Part shown: one piece after another, positions 30,283 to 41,651 of the stretch
How positions within the stretch are numbered: position 1 is the stretch's first letter
Layout of the letters: every line of letters starts with the position of its first letter
Source: Cylicocyclus nassatus
Taxonomy: Eukaryota; Nematoda; Chromadorea; Rhabditida; Strongylidae
Reading direction: 5' to 3'
NCBI GenBank assembly: GCA_958299035.1
Contig: CATQJL010000112.1
Span: forward strand, 20,488,812-20,552,811
Length of the DNA stretch: 64,000 nucleotides
Notes under the pieces: generated by a model
Databases searched by the model: none
What the model was told of the DNA's origin: nothing
The model's input: the letters and a program-made list of their open reading frames with translations, nothing else
Made by a program: the position numbers and the translations under genes

Positions 30283-33200
30283 CAATCCCGTTACCAGTCA
30301 AACGCTTCAATGAGCTCGATCATTGATAATAAACGCGTCAATGCTACTGTTTCCTAATATCGAGAGTAAGATTACGGTACAAATACGCAGAACATTGTCT
30401 TTAGCAGGCCGGTTTCTCAACTGGTACAACAATTGTTTCCATACTGAGGCAAAACTAAGCAATCAAACATGAAATTGAACAGATTGTATGAGTGGCCTTG
30501 GCTATGCTGTTCAAAACTTGAAAACACAAACCTCACTTTCAAGTATTTTCGTCATCAAGTCGGAATGGAATGAGAATGTTCAAATCGTTGCAACCAGCTT
30601 TGGTACTACTGCCGCCATCGAGATACCTTAGATTAAGCAAAGTACGCATGCCAATGGTAAAAAAAGTGGTTCATGATCTTGTTAGTCGGCAATCAACAGT
30701 TACCCAGACCTTTGATTGTAATTATATTTCGCATGCGAAATCGAATACATAATTTGAGTTGCATGAAATGGTTCAAGGCGATCATTCATTGAATCACTTA
30801 GAGTTCGCTCACGCCATGTTCTACATATTTTGGCATAAAAGGGATGAGAGCCTTCCGATATCTAGTACAGATTATTTTCATTTTGTCTAGTGCAGTCAGA
30901 TTTATTATACCAGTAATTCCAGAACAAGAATGTCCATTGAAATTCAGGAAAATTCATGGAGCTTTGTGCAGGATTTTTCTTACCTTCATCCATATTGCCT
31001 TTCTATAATCTTCACTACCAAGAATTATAAAATGCATTAAAGAAGTGATGAAAACGGCCAAAATTTTTATGTTGTTTTCCTGTGCATATCATTTCAAATG
31101 TGTTTTGAAGCTCAGCTTTCAAACTTCGATTTGTCAAAACTTGAAACTCGGAATTTTCCATTCGAATAATCAAAACGGGTTTCGAATGAATATTATTCGA
31201 ATTCAATTGACCGCGTTCGAATGCAATCTTTTTCGAATTATTATGTGGATTTTACAGTGTGATCTGTGTCGCTGAGCAAGAAAACTTGCACACTATGCAG
31301 TGGCAAGCCCTCCATAACGCCTGCTCGCCAGTTGGCGTTACCCACGGAGTCAATTGAAACATTCGAATAACATTGTTGGCACAAGTGTGGATCCCATCTT
31401 ACATTATCGGGTATTATGTCAACGCCCATAAGTGTCCATTACATAACAGTTTATGAAAATTCGGAGTCTGACATAGACACATCAATTATGTTTTACGAAT
31501 CCGAGGTTATCGATGCTTCGAGCTGAAAGCGTTCTGGATTTGCGCGAAATCTAAAACTGAGAAGAAAGAGGGCATTACTGCAGGCACAGAATCTACACCT
31601 TATCAAGCACTATGTGATAAGAAAGTAAACAATAAAGAGAACAGCTTGCCGTACTCGGCGGCCTAACTTTGGGCGGTTACATCGCTCGATTTCCATGCAG
31701 TAAGGTGAGCACGGCTTCCGCATTTGTTTGTCTTTCACACCAGGGTAGCACGACTCTAGTATAAAGACACTTGCAAGTAGAACTTATACAAACTTTTGAA
31801 TTCAAACTCCGAGAGAACGTGGACGTCGATAGCCAAGTAAATCGTAATACAAATTTTTGGACCGCTCAGGAAAAAACTTTGCAGTTATTGAAACATGCGA
31901 GGTTCAATAAAGGTCGAACAGATATTTATGAAGTTGCTCAAAACTTTACATCTCTTTGCCCTAAAGATGAGACTTTGTTCAATAAATTTTGAATCGTAAT
32001 CGAGTAAATTACCGATTTCCGTGATACCAGTTAAGGTCTGAAATCTTCAAAATGTCACAGAAAGCTAAAATCTTTGATGCGTATAGACTGGACACGATTT
32101 ATTGCTTCAATATCGTTACTTAATATCTTTAGATTAAAAAGTTCAAAATCATGAAGGTTAAACAGCTCTACGTTAAAAATGTTTGTATCATTCTGTGAAG
32201 CATAGCAAAGCATGAGTGTCACAACTCTGCGTATTTGTAAAGCTGAGTGCAGTTACCTACTTATCTATTACCACCTGAACACCAGCAATAAAATTTACTA
32301 TCATAAATGAAATTCATTGCGGCGGTGAATCTCTGACTCATTGTAGGATATGAAAGTACGGCAATCAGCAAACCTGAATTTTTAAGCCTCACCCTGTAGT
32401 CACCATGTCAGTGAAATTTACCCAAGTACAAGTTTCCAAGCATGTATGTCCTCAGAGCACTTGGTTATCCAAAATCGGTTACTCAAGACTGCATAAAAAC
32501 AGCAGAAAGAGATCAAAGAACGAAACTGGCAGCGAGTATTGAGTTATGATAACAGCTCTATGAGCGAGACACCATAGAAATGTTATATTGTTAGCCTTGA
32601 AGTTTGCTAAGACTCCGCTGTTTGAAGTGGAGCAAGAACAACGTTTACTTTGTCATCCCGGTGTAAATTTTCCTGGAAATAACTTTTCTGTGATCTTAAA
32701 GATTAGATTTTCAGATGATGAAATAGATGTCCATTAATACAAACTTCAGAAACTCAGTGAGTCTAAAAATAGGCCATGCGCTGCAAAAGGCAACCTCCAT
32801 CACATACTTCTGGATCCAAAAAACAGTGGCAAGTTTGGGTATTTTCCTAAAATTTTAATTTACATGTAAACACTTTCACTATTATTCACTTCAGTCATAG
32901 TACTTTAGACAGTATTCCGCAGCCTTTATTTGGCTGCTGTCGTAATCATGTAATCAACTGCTAGCACCTATCACTTGTCCTGATAATCTTTAGGAACCCC
33001 ATTCGTTGAGATAACAGCTTTAGCAAAGCTTTGTACAGATAAAACAATCAAATTTGGCATTTCTACAAATATTCGAAGCAAAGCGTGGCATATTGAGTGT
33101 TCACTTAGTCTCTATACATTCGCTAATGGACATAGGAAAAAAACGGAAAAAGGGAAAACATAGAAAGGCAACCGAAGCGAAGTTTTTATTGATATGCAAA

Positions 33201-33332
33201 ATACACTTTAATGCTCTCAAGTGGAAATGAGAGACATAATGATTATTTCAATTCGAAATTCAGTGCATTACAGCAAACCATAACTTGTGAGAGATTTGAC
33301 ATTTTCATCTTTATCGACTAGAATGGTTTGCG

Positions 33333-33415
33333 TATATAAGTGTGTCACAACTCAGCACACTGCCAGTTACTCTCTTTGAGTTATTTTTTGTGCATTTTTG
33401 ATTTTCTGTTTTCAG
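33333..33415 (+). promoter_or_regulatory. TATA box and splice acceptor of peptide gene C
   Basis: TATATAA at 33333-33339 and TTTTCAG ending at 33415, arranged as in genes A and B. Confidence 0.65.
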
Positions 33416-33436
33416 AAGACCAACTGCTTCGAGAGA

Positions 33437-33595
33437 ATGCTTGCCTGGAAAATTCTTGTTGTAGTGAATCATCTTGCTATCATGCAACTATGGAGTAATG
33501 TCCGACACTTTCAGGCTGTATTGATTGCCGTAGCCAGTGCTGTTCATAAAAGAAATCCATTCCCAGGTTATCCTCCAATTCAAACTTTCAACTGA
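33437..33595 (+). CDS. Small secreted peptide, gene C of tandem family
   Basis: Exons 33437-33463 and 33515-33595 flank a 51-nt intron (33464-33514, donor GTGAAT). The product has 35 residues. The signal peptide MLAWKILVVAVLIAVASA is nearly that of genes A and B, but the 17-residue mature part VHKRNPFPGYPPIQTFN is different and shorter. It contains a dibasic KR and is again rich in Pro and Phe. AATAAA is at 33644-33649. Because this intron is a multiple of three with no stop, an unspliced frame also stays open, which would add a hydrophilic insert; the conserved splice signals in A and B argue for splicing. The conserved signal with a divergent mature region is typical of fast-evolving secreted peptides. 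Confidence 0.68.
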   Translation: MLAWKILVVVNHLAIMQLWSNVRHFQAVLIAVASAVHKRNPFPGYPPIQTFN

Positions 33596-34104
33596 CACTC
33601 CCGCTAACAGTTCTCAAATGCTACAATGAGCTCGATCGTTGATAATAAACGCTATCATATATCGGTCTCTGATTCTAAGGAATAAGGGAAAAAGGGTACA
33701 GATACGCAGGTTTGTCTTTAGCAAGCCGGATCTAAAGTAGTACCAAGTGTTTCATACTGAGAGACAAAACTAAGCACATACTGCGACACAACTAAGGAGT
33801 CACACATGAAATTGAGCGTAAATCAGTGAATAACCAGCTTCGAATGTGCAATTTGAAAGTTGCAAATTCAAATTTGACTTTAAAATACTTTCGTCATCAA
33901 GGCGGATTGGAAGGAACGTGTTCAATTTGCAACCGACCTTGGTACTACTGCCGCCATCATAATAACTTGAATTAGACAAGAAGACCTTGTATGGTGAAAT
34001 AAAGTGATTGATGAACTTGTGAACTTGTCACTCAGTAATTTGACAGTCAGCCAGAATTCTGATTGTGTGTAAACTGATCGCAGGCAAAATTAAATACATA
34101 AATA

Positions 34105-34666
34105 TCCTATTTTCCGGAATATAAGCCGCACCTTGTATAAGCCGCAACCGCCGCAGCGAAGAATGGCGCGAAAGCGCCTTTGAAAAGAGCTATATAGCAA
34201 ATTGAAAACTCGGTGCGTTCTAATACGGATAGTCAGTCATGTCTTCACTTTCTTCGTGTTTCATATGACTTTGCGGGTGCTTATGTTTTCTTTCCTAAAT
34301 GACATTACTGGTTAACTGTGCTTTCCTTTTTTCCATGATGTTACTGGTGCTGAAGTTGTGCTTTCCTTTATTTTGATTTACCGGTTTGAAGCTAATCACC
34401 ACTCGATTCTATGTTACTGCTGGTATTCGAACGTTCTTTTATTGTTCAGCGGATTCTTGAAGATTAAATGGGAAGGTAGAGAATTTTGTTATAAACTAAT
34501 ACACTTGCGAAGAAACCAAAGAAAGGACGAAAGCAGAAAGTCGGTATTAGATTACCAGTCGAGATACATAGTAGTTGCTGCTTATGCGGCTTCGCGCATC
34601 GCGAACGACATCGCATTTCAGCCCGCCGCGGCGGAAAGAAATGCGCTTATACTCCGGAAAATAGGG
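34105..34666. mobile_element. TA-flanked MITE, 562 bp
   Basis: Ends TCCTATTTTCCGGAATATAA and the inverse of the right end, CCCTATTTTCCGGAGTATAA, are flanked by TA (34103-34104 and 34667-34668). Further inside, AAGCCGCA and CATTTCTTTCCGCC-type motifs lie near the ends. No transposase is seen. It sits inside unit C of the peptide array. Confidence 0.8.
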
Positions 34667-34713
34667 TAATTCAATGCATTCACGGCGACCATATATCGAG
34701 TAATATCAGTATG

Positions 34714-34889
34714 GGAACGGCCATAGGTTGCCGGCAACGTCTGCCGAGGTTGCTGAGGTTGCCGGGGTCAGAGACAACTTAGAGAGAGCGCGAAACGTGG
34801 AGGCATGTATCATGTGGTCCTACAACGACCTGCAACCTCGGCAACCTCAGCAACCTCGGCAACCGTTGCCGGCAACCTGTGGCCGTTCC
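34714..34889. repeat. Foldback element, 176 bp
   Basis: GGAACGGCCATAGGTTGCCG at the left is matched inverted by CGGCAACCTGTGGCCGTTCC at the right. The interior has further GGTTGC and GCAACC blocks, so nearly the whole element can fold on itself. Confidence 0.8.
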
Positions 34890-34971
34890 GAAAGTGGATG
34901 AGATCCCGTTTTAGTATCCACCATTGTCAGGACAATAAATGCCCATTACGAATTCAAAATTTGTGCAGTGT

Positions 34972-37362
34972 TTTCATTTCATTTCATTTCATTTCATTAG
35001 ATACGCTCTAGGCGTTCCAAAACACTGACAAAAATGTGTTACTAGTACATGAAACACAACAATAATGAACATTTCACCACATCTTTCCAAGCCCAGACTA
35101 AGCTTATGAGAGAAAAGATTGTGTAGAAGCAGCTTGCGTAAATGCGTGTAGATAACAATGCTTGTACTTGCGTGAACTCAATGGGGAAACACTCTGGAGA
35201 AGTACCCATGCCCCCTCGTTTGCCAGCAAGGAACGATCTTATTTTGATTTCATGATAGCAAACCGGAAGTTCGGCTGGCGGGTATACTGGCAGCCCCGCC
35301 CAAACAGTTTGCTGGGGAGGGTACAAAGCTCCAAGGAAATTTGAAATATATAGTAAATCGGACAAGCATCAGTCTATGTTGGTAAGCTGTACCAAACTAG
35401 TGCATGGTAGTAGGTAGGCTGGACTCAAAACTACGCGGTAAAAATCTGGTTAGTAGAAGAACAAATCTAGCAAAGTAGAAATAAACCAAAGATTGTCGGA
35501 TGCATGCGCTGATGGGAAGTCAGGAAAGCACGTGTGCCTGGCAAAGTGAGCATAAAACAATGAAGAGAAGCTCTACCTGCAAAGAAAGAAATCATTCAAG
35601 TTCAGCTTTTTGATTTCACGTTTGAATGATATACTATTTTTGCAGGCTAAAAGTTCTTTTGGTATTTTTTCCAGCATTCTCGATGCACGAACAAAAAAAT
35701 CACTATCTAATAAGGTGCAAAACTGATTTCGCCCATCGCTTGTTGGTAGATAAATAGGAAATCCACTGGTCCTTCCATGACTAGGCTTGAATACCCAATA
35801 CTTGGAAGGACTCAGTTTAGTTTTGTAAATCCTAAATGCAAGAACAAGATCGTGAATAACTCTACGATATGAGAGGTATTCAAGACCAAGTGTTTTCAAG
35901 CGTTCATCATAATGCGGAAGCAAATGTGGATATGATGAATTCGGAAAACAACGATAAAAGAGAAGTTTGGTAAAGACTCTCTGAACACTCTCCAGGGTCT
36001 CTGTGTGCTTCCTAAGAGAGGGGCTCCACACAGGACTTGCGTATTCTAATAAAGGGATTACGTATGCTTTGTACAATTTGACCAGTATTTTGACGTCATT
36101 AACTTTAACGAAAAATGGTGTATAAAGTTGAAAAAGCTCGTGAGGTAACAGTTGAAACTTGCAGATCAGGTTTTAAGGTGTCGTCGAATACGACTCCCAA
36201 ATCCTTTGATGTTTCGTTGGATAGCATGACTCCAGCGTTTCATAATTGCATCGCTTATCGCACCAATATGAAATACGACACTTTTTTTGACGTTTATCGA
36301 GATATCCCAAATTGCGCATCATTCAATCATACGGTCGATGGCGCGTTGTAAACCATCTTTGATAATCGCGATTGCTGTCATCATAAATTCCGTTTATTTT
36401 TATGTCATCAGCGTACATTAGTACGTGAGTATCAGGATGAGTTTTCAAAATTCTGGGCAAGTCTGCGGTATAGATAATGAAAAAAAGAGGTGAAAGAGCA
36501 CCTCTCTGCAGAAGCCCACTTGTACATGGAAAATGCTCAGAGTGATCTTTACCAACACGGACAGTCATAAATCTAGAGTGAAGATAGGATTTGATCAATT
36601 CCAGTAGAACTCCTCTGATTCCATAATACTCCAGCTTATATAACAATTTATCATGACTTATACGGTCGAAAGCTTTGGACAAATCGAAATAGATTACATC
36701 CACTTCTTTTTTATCAATTGAAGCTTTGATCCAGTCATGTTTGCAGTTACCAGTTGTGTCACAGTTGATGCTCCATTGACAAACCCGTGTTGTTCGGGAG
36801 GTATGAGTTTGAATTTTTTAAACCAAGAAGAAAGTTTGTCGCGTAGAATTTTCTCAAAAATTTTGCATGGGACAGAATTTATGCTTATAGGCCTGAATTC
36901 GGTAACCGTCATGGGTTTAGGTACCTTTGGAATGGCAGTAACAATAGCTTCTTCCCAAATGTTAGGCACCTCCCCGCATATAAGGCAAATATTAAAAATA
37001 TGAGAGAGAGAGGTGTGGAAAATTCTTTAGCGCATCGCTTGAATACTATTTGCGGGATACCGTCAAAAGGTTCAAAAGTGGAATTTTTCAGCTTCTTGAG
37101 AAAACTTTCGACCATAAAAGGCGTGATAGTAGGAGCCGAGCATGTATGGCGCAGAGGTGTTTCAAGATTTATCTGAGTGGGAGTACTCAAGGAGAAGGTG
37201 CTAGCAAAAAATTTGGCTAAAGCCTGTGCCTTGCTTCGATCCGTCAGGCAGCTTGCACCCAGCGCATCTTTCAAGGCTCCATGATTTTTGGTATATTGTT
37301 TTGTGGGATTTTTATACGTCTCACTGATATTGCGCTTATTATCTTCCCAATTATGGCATGAC
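34972..37362 (-). pseudogene. CR1/jockey-like LINE, 5'-truncated
   Basis: The minus strand reads, in order, SFLKKLKNSTFEPFDGIPQI, then RPISINSVPCKIFEKILRDK, then DLSKAFDRISHDKLLYKLEY, then the active site LMYADDIKI, then LEYASPVWSPSLRKHTETLE near the C-terminus. These are reverse-transcriptase and post-RT regions of the jockey/CR1 group. The pieces fall in three frames, with shifts near 36990, 36700 and 36330. The endonuclease is missing (5' truncation at about 37362). The 3' end is a (TGAAA)n tail at about 34972-34998 after roughly 570 bp of 3' untranslated sequence. It inserted into unit C of the peptide array. Confidence 0.85.
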
Positions 37363-37662
37363 CACATTACTGACAAGAAGTGAAAAAAAATGACTGGAAT
37401 TTCTATGTTATTTTTCTGTGCTTATCTCATAGGAGTATTGCATAGCTCAGCTCCGAAACCTTCGATTTGAGGCAGAACAACAGCTGCTTTGTTACCCGTA
37501 GTATATCTTCAATGCTTGAAGCCATATACTCCGGCGATAACTTCAATACAGGGCTTTGAAAAAGCAGACCTTCATTCATCCAAAAAACAGGCGAATGCGG
37601 GGCGATGCGCAAAGGACGAAATCTGCCAAAACTCAGAGATGCTCTCAAGTTTCAAACAAGAT

Positions 37663-38102
37663 TCAAAATAAAATCATCTTTAGTTCGTTTTAGAGCGATT
37701 GTCAAATGTTTCGTCGTCTTTGTTGTTTCTCCTATGCTCATCTGCGTCCTCAAGAGGCATTTGGGTATGGCACTCCATCTTCGTTGTTTTAAATGCAATC
37801 CTGGCAGACCGCATAACAATTTTGAGCTTTTGAAGCATATTCACCTAACAACAATGGCTCATTTCTTCGCAGTGAGAAAACTTAGAGACTGTTCATAAAA
37901 TTCTTCAATTTTGTCTTCAAGTGGTTTTTATGGGTCATTTCGATTTCGATGCGTTATTTCATGCTTTTGAACATTCGGCTTCTAACATGTTTGAACAAAA
38001 TCAGTCATCGTGTTCATTTTTTGAATTGTGACGAAAAGCGTTTTTCTCATTAGGTTAAATTCGCAGCCATTCTGTTTGAGCTTGGGAGTTACTTGCTCTG
38101 TA
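37663..38102. other. Intergenic, nothing recognised
   Basis: Possible further remnant of the array unit, but the match is too weak for me to follow by eye. Confidence 0.35.
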
Positions 38103-38331
38103 AAGGACCGGGCATACTTCACGCGATTTCAGTCGCGACGCGATTTGGCAATATTTCAGGTATCCATAACTCACTGTAAGCACATAAATGTACAGAAGAT
38201 AGGGCATTTTATCAATCCACGTAAGTTATACACACTGTGCATGTGCAGTTTGCTAGTGTTGGATCTGAAGACTTCTGGCGAACTGCCGAATCGCGCCGCG
38301 ACTGAAATCGCGTAAAGTTTGCCTGGCCCTT
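38103..38331. mobile_element. MITE with CGCGATTTCAGTCGCG ends
   Basis: The left end AAGGACCGGGCATACTTCAC, then GCGATTTCAGTCGCGACGCG, faces an inverted copy at 38287-38331 with few differences. Arms are about 45 bp and both ends abut TA. The same end occurs in part near 49622. No coding capacity. Confidence 0.75.
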
Positions 38332-39929
38332 ATGATGGGTGGAACAACGCTCTTTCGATAATTGCCACATCTGAGTTTGGTTTTTTTCCTGGGAGCCCTG
38401 AGCTAGCGATCTTAAGTGAAAATAGAAAAGAAAATGAGAGATGAATACTTCAAATCTTGCGCGGGATTGTGCCCCCCAATTTTTCGCGTTGCTACTTTCA
38501 TTTACATCTTTAAATTGTACTCTTTTTCCCACGAACAGCCTTCACCTTCTATGTGGGCAAAAACTTCAACATCATCACTTTTTGGTATATTTGTAGACTA
38601 TCGAAGGTATGCCCATGACTTCTCTAGTTAATAATTGTAAACAAGGAACTGGAAGACTCAAAGTTTTACGTAGTTCACTTTCATTTTAAGAGCATTGATT
38701 GATTCACCCGAGTAAAAGTATGACAGAATCGTGGCATGCCACAGCTCAAAGGTATTTTTTTTTGGTTTTTTCTGCATTCACCGCTCAGATGTTCAGAAAA
38801 AAAATACAAAAGAAACAACTCGAAAAAATTGTAGCATTCCCCTAATCTCTTCATAGATGATTTTTTGGAATTTTATCAGCGTTTCACCCGTTTGTACCAA
38901 GAATCCGGCAATAAAGACGAAACTTAACTTCCTTATTGATGGTATTCATCAAATCGCAACAACCCAAAATAAGTATAGTCTTTTTCAATCCGGCGTAGGC
39001 GAAACATTCCGAATGGAGCAGCGCGTCCGCACCGTCACTGGCTCAGCGAGATAGAATTACAATGAAGCGACGCAGATTGCAAAGCGGCGCGAATCGCTGT
39101 GAAGCGGATCCCGCCAGTCCAGTTTCCGCCTAAACTGGATTGAAACTCACTGTATTATTGGCGATGCTGGCAGCAGTGTATTTCAATCTTCCGGCTGAAT
39201 TGCAGCAAACAAAAATAGTGTTATATCTATAACTAAAAGAATCGCTTACAATATCATAATTCAAAGCGATTGAGACGTGGTATGCAATGCTTAAACAATG
39301 AATGAAATCTATTTTTCAAAAAAAAAGGAGCATCTACTTTTACATAATCACCAGCTGTGCATTTTATTCGTAAATGCTTTGATGACTCCAACTCGAAAAA
39401 GCAACTAACGCTGGTAAGGTCATGTGTAAAAGTATCAACAATTACTTCTATCATTTATTATACGTTTGTGCATTAGGGTATTTTCAATAAAGATAATGAA
39501 AAAGGCACTTTCTCCTATTTTAGACCTCGTCCTGTGCTATTTTCTTACAGAGATGGCTCAAAACTCGTCAGGTATTGTAAAAACAAATTCGATTTTTTAA
39601 CATTGTTGGAAATAGTCGACGAAGGTGTTCGTAGTTGCTTTGGATCAGTAGATCGCAACTGATATTGGCAAAATAATTGGTGATACTCTGTGCTTTGGAC
39701 CTTCTTTCACCAAACTTCCATTCTGCGTCCTCTGATAATATTCTTAACATTTTCCTGCTGTGACGTTTGATTTCTTCCAGAGTTTTTGCTTTGTTGAAAG
39801 AACCATAAAGCCTGCTCTTCGATCACTCACTTGTTTTGTTAAAAAACATTTGTTCAGAAAGTCATTGATATATTCGTCTGGCTCGCAAATCGTACGCACA
39901 TAGTCTTAACACCGAATAATCTTTTTCAG
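38332..39929. other. Intergenic, nothing recognised
   Basis: AT-rich sequence with short open frames and a small hairpin (CCAGTTT/AAACTGG near 39120). No gene or element supported. Confidence 0.4.
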
Positions 39930-39937
39930 ATAACAAA

Positions 39938-40150
39938 ATGAATCGCGGCGTTTTTCCTCTCGTGTTGTCCATTTTCCATCAGATGAGAAAGCAGTCCAAT
40001 TATGCATATGATTTCCATGAAATTATTATGTGCAGATCCTATCCCAGACTGTTTCCGAATCAAAGTAGAAGTGCTGAGCGCCGAAACACATTGCTCGCAG
40101 AGCAATATTTGGGTAATGTTTGTAATAATTTGTTGCCACTGATGGTTTAG
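39938..40150 (+). CDS. Possible small gene of unknown function
   Basis: A 70-codon frame begins 8 nt after a strong CTTTTTCAG acceptor (ending 39929) and is followed by AATAAA at 40190-40195. The predicted protein starts MNRGVFPLVLSIF, weakly hydrophobic, and has two Cys (residues 32 and 62). This is the layout of a short trans-spliced nematode gene or of a terminal exon. A possible donor TTG|GTAATG lies inside it. No family is recognised and coding status is unproven. Confidence 0.3.
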   Translation: MNRGVFPLVLSIFHQMRKQSNYAYDFHEIIMCRSYPRLFPNQSRSAERRNTLLAEQYLGNVCNNLLPLMV

Positions 40151-40195
40151 TGAAAGAACATTTCAAGTACAGCATACGGAAAAAGAATCAATAAA

Positions 40196-40841
40196 ATGAA
40201 CAAATTTTCGAAAGTTGAAGCTCCTCCGGTAATTGGTCATAACATCTACGCTTGAGCCCTTACATCATAATTCCTCTAACTTGATCCTCATCTGCATGAT
40301 GATACCTTAAAGAAAAGGACAGGACAGATGAAAGCTACTTCATACTATAATAATTAAGCGAGTCATAAAATGTGACAGAAATACTAACCGAACTCTTTCA
40401 AAAACCGCAGAAATATCCACTTGTTTATGTTTCATGCTCTGATGCTTCTTTCTCATAACCAAATGAGTTTTCTTGATAATTTGATTAGGAGATAGTTTAG
40501 AAATGTGCAATAGTGATGTCATGTTATTTAATTTACCATAACAATTACACCTGAAATACTTAAAATAACAGAAAAACACATAAAATAAAGAATATCATTT
40601 CTATTACTCTTCACCTAACCTACTTTTTTGATCGGAAAGGAAATCGAATGATTTACTGTTATCGCGGTTATAGTTATAGTTATTGTCTTCGACTTCTAGT
40701 TTCTTAACGACTGTAATGAACGACAATGCTTCCTAATGGCGAGAAATATTAATCGATGCAAAAAAGATATTTTGAAAAGATTTTTTTATATAGAAGGTGA
40801 AAGATTCAAGTGACAGTTTCATAATTCATGTCCTTCTGCTA
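40196..40841. other. Intergenic, nothing recognised
   Basis: No gene or repeat end supported. Confidence 0.4.
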
Positions 40842-41187
40842 CGCAGGGTGCGTCAGAATTCGAGACACTATTTTTTGCCCACTGTCATTTACAAATCTAC
40901 CGGTAGTTCGATTTCAATCTGTGTCACAAATGCTCCCATCATACATCAACTTCCGGGATCGTAATGATTGCCATAGCTTTTGCCAGAATTGAAATTACCA
41001 AATTAGTATTTTCAGAACTCTAGTGCTTACAAATTATTCGTAGATGGAAATACGAGAAATTCTACAATAGTTTAATGCACATCAGTGGACAATAGAGCCC
41101 CTGACTATAGAGCCCGAACTCGGATGAAAAGAAAAACGCGGTTGCTGCGTATCCATTTTGACGAAACCGTCATGACCCGTAATCTCT

Positions 41188-41647
41188 CAGACAAATCACC
41201 GGAACTTCCGCAGGACAAGCCAAATTTGCAGAAGTTCCGCAGGACTATGTTCATTATTGCAAAAATGAAAACGTCGAAAATCGGAACTTCTGCGGGGTTT
41301 TTGTGCCAGACTGGTTGAAAACCGGAGCTTCCGCAGGAACTTCTTCAAAATTCTGCGGAAATTCCGAAAAATGCTAGAGGTTCCGCAGCACTTTGGCTTG
41401 CCAGAACTTTCGCAGGACTTCGATGTGTTGTCTAGTATGATGTTGCCTCGCGAACACTAGAGGCATATCAAACATGTCAGTCGTAACGCAGAGGAAGCAG
41501 GTGAGTCTCACAGTCAATAGAGTGAGGTTCAAATCTCGCTTCGGTGTTCTCTTTTGCTGTAGTGGTTGGCATTTTTCAGAACTTCCGCAGCACGCTTTCG
41601 GAACTTCCGCAAGCGCTCTGCGGAAGTTCCGATCATTTGTCTGAGTA
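41188..41647. mobile_element. MITE built of GGAACTTCCGCAG repeats
   Basis: The left end CTCAGACAAATCACCGGAAC and right end GTTCCGATCATTTGTCTGAG are imperfect inverses. Inside, the word GGAACTTCCGCAG or its inverse occurs many times, so the element is internally repetitive and can form many hairpins. Confidence 0.65.
41452..41549 (+). other. tRNA-like relic inside the MITE
   Basis: GAACACT at the start can pair with GGTGTTC at the end (7 bp), and a GTGAG..GTTCAAAT..CTCGC block resembles a T-arm but is one base too long. The D-arm and anticodon arm are not convincing. It may be a tRNA pseudogene or the head of a SINE. Confidence 0.2.
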
Positions 41648-41651
41648 AGCA

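Larger units (their letters stand above)
29866..33190 (+). repeat. Peptide-gene array, unit B
   Basis: Second unit, colinear with unit A and with unit C. It carries about 725 bp (roughly 31115-31840) not present in unit A, containing several TTCGAAT-type short repeats near 31120-31240. The end block CGCTAATGGACATAGGA (33120) mirrors that of unit A. Confidence 0.8.
33196..37662 (+). repeat. Peptide-gene array, unit C, interrupted by three insertions
   Basis: Colinear with unit B from the CAAAATACACTTTAATGCTCTCAAG block. It is then broken by a TA-flanked MITE (34105-34666), a foldback (34714-34889) and a LINE (34972-37362). Unit sequence can be followed in the gaps (34890-34971 matches about 30845-30975) and resumes at 37363 with CATTACTGACAAGAAGTG, which matches 28176. 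The end of the unit is uncertain. Confidence 0.65.

Noticed and set aside
30570..30752. 60-codon frame downstream of gene B
   Set aside because: The related block in units A and C is not open in the same frame, so it is probably non-coding 3' flank.
31771..31992. 73-codon frame in unit B ending CPKDETLFNKF
   Set aside because: It straddles the junction of a unit-B-specific insertion, and the matching part of unit A (28270-28400) is frameshifted, so coding is not supported.
34972..34998. TTTCA microsatellite as a stand-alone repeat
   Set aside because: It is better explained as the 3' tail of the minus-strand LINE.
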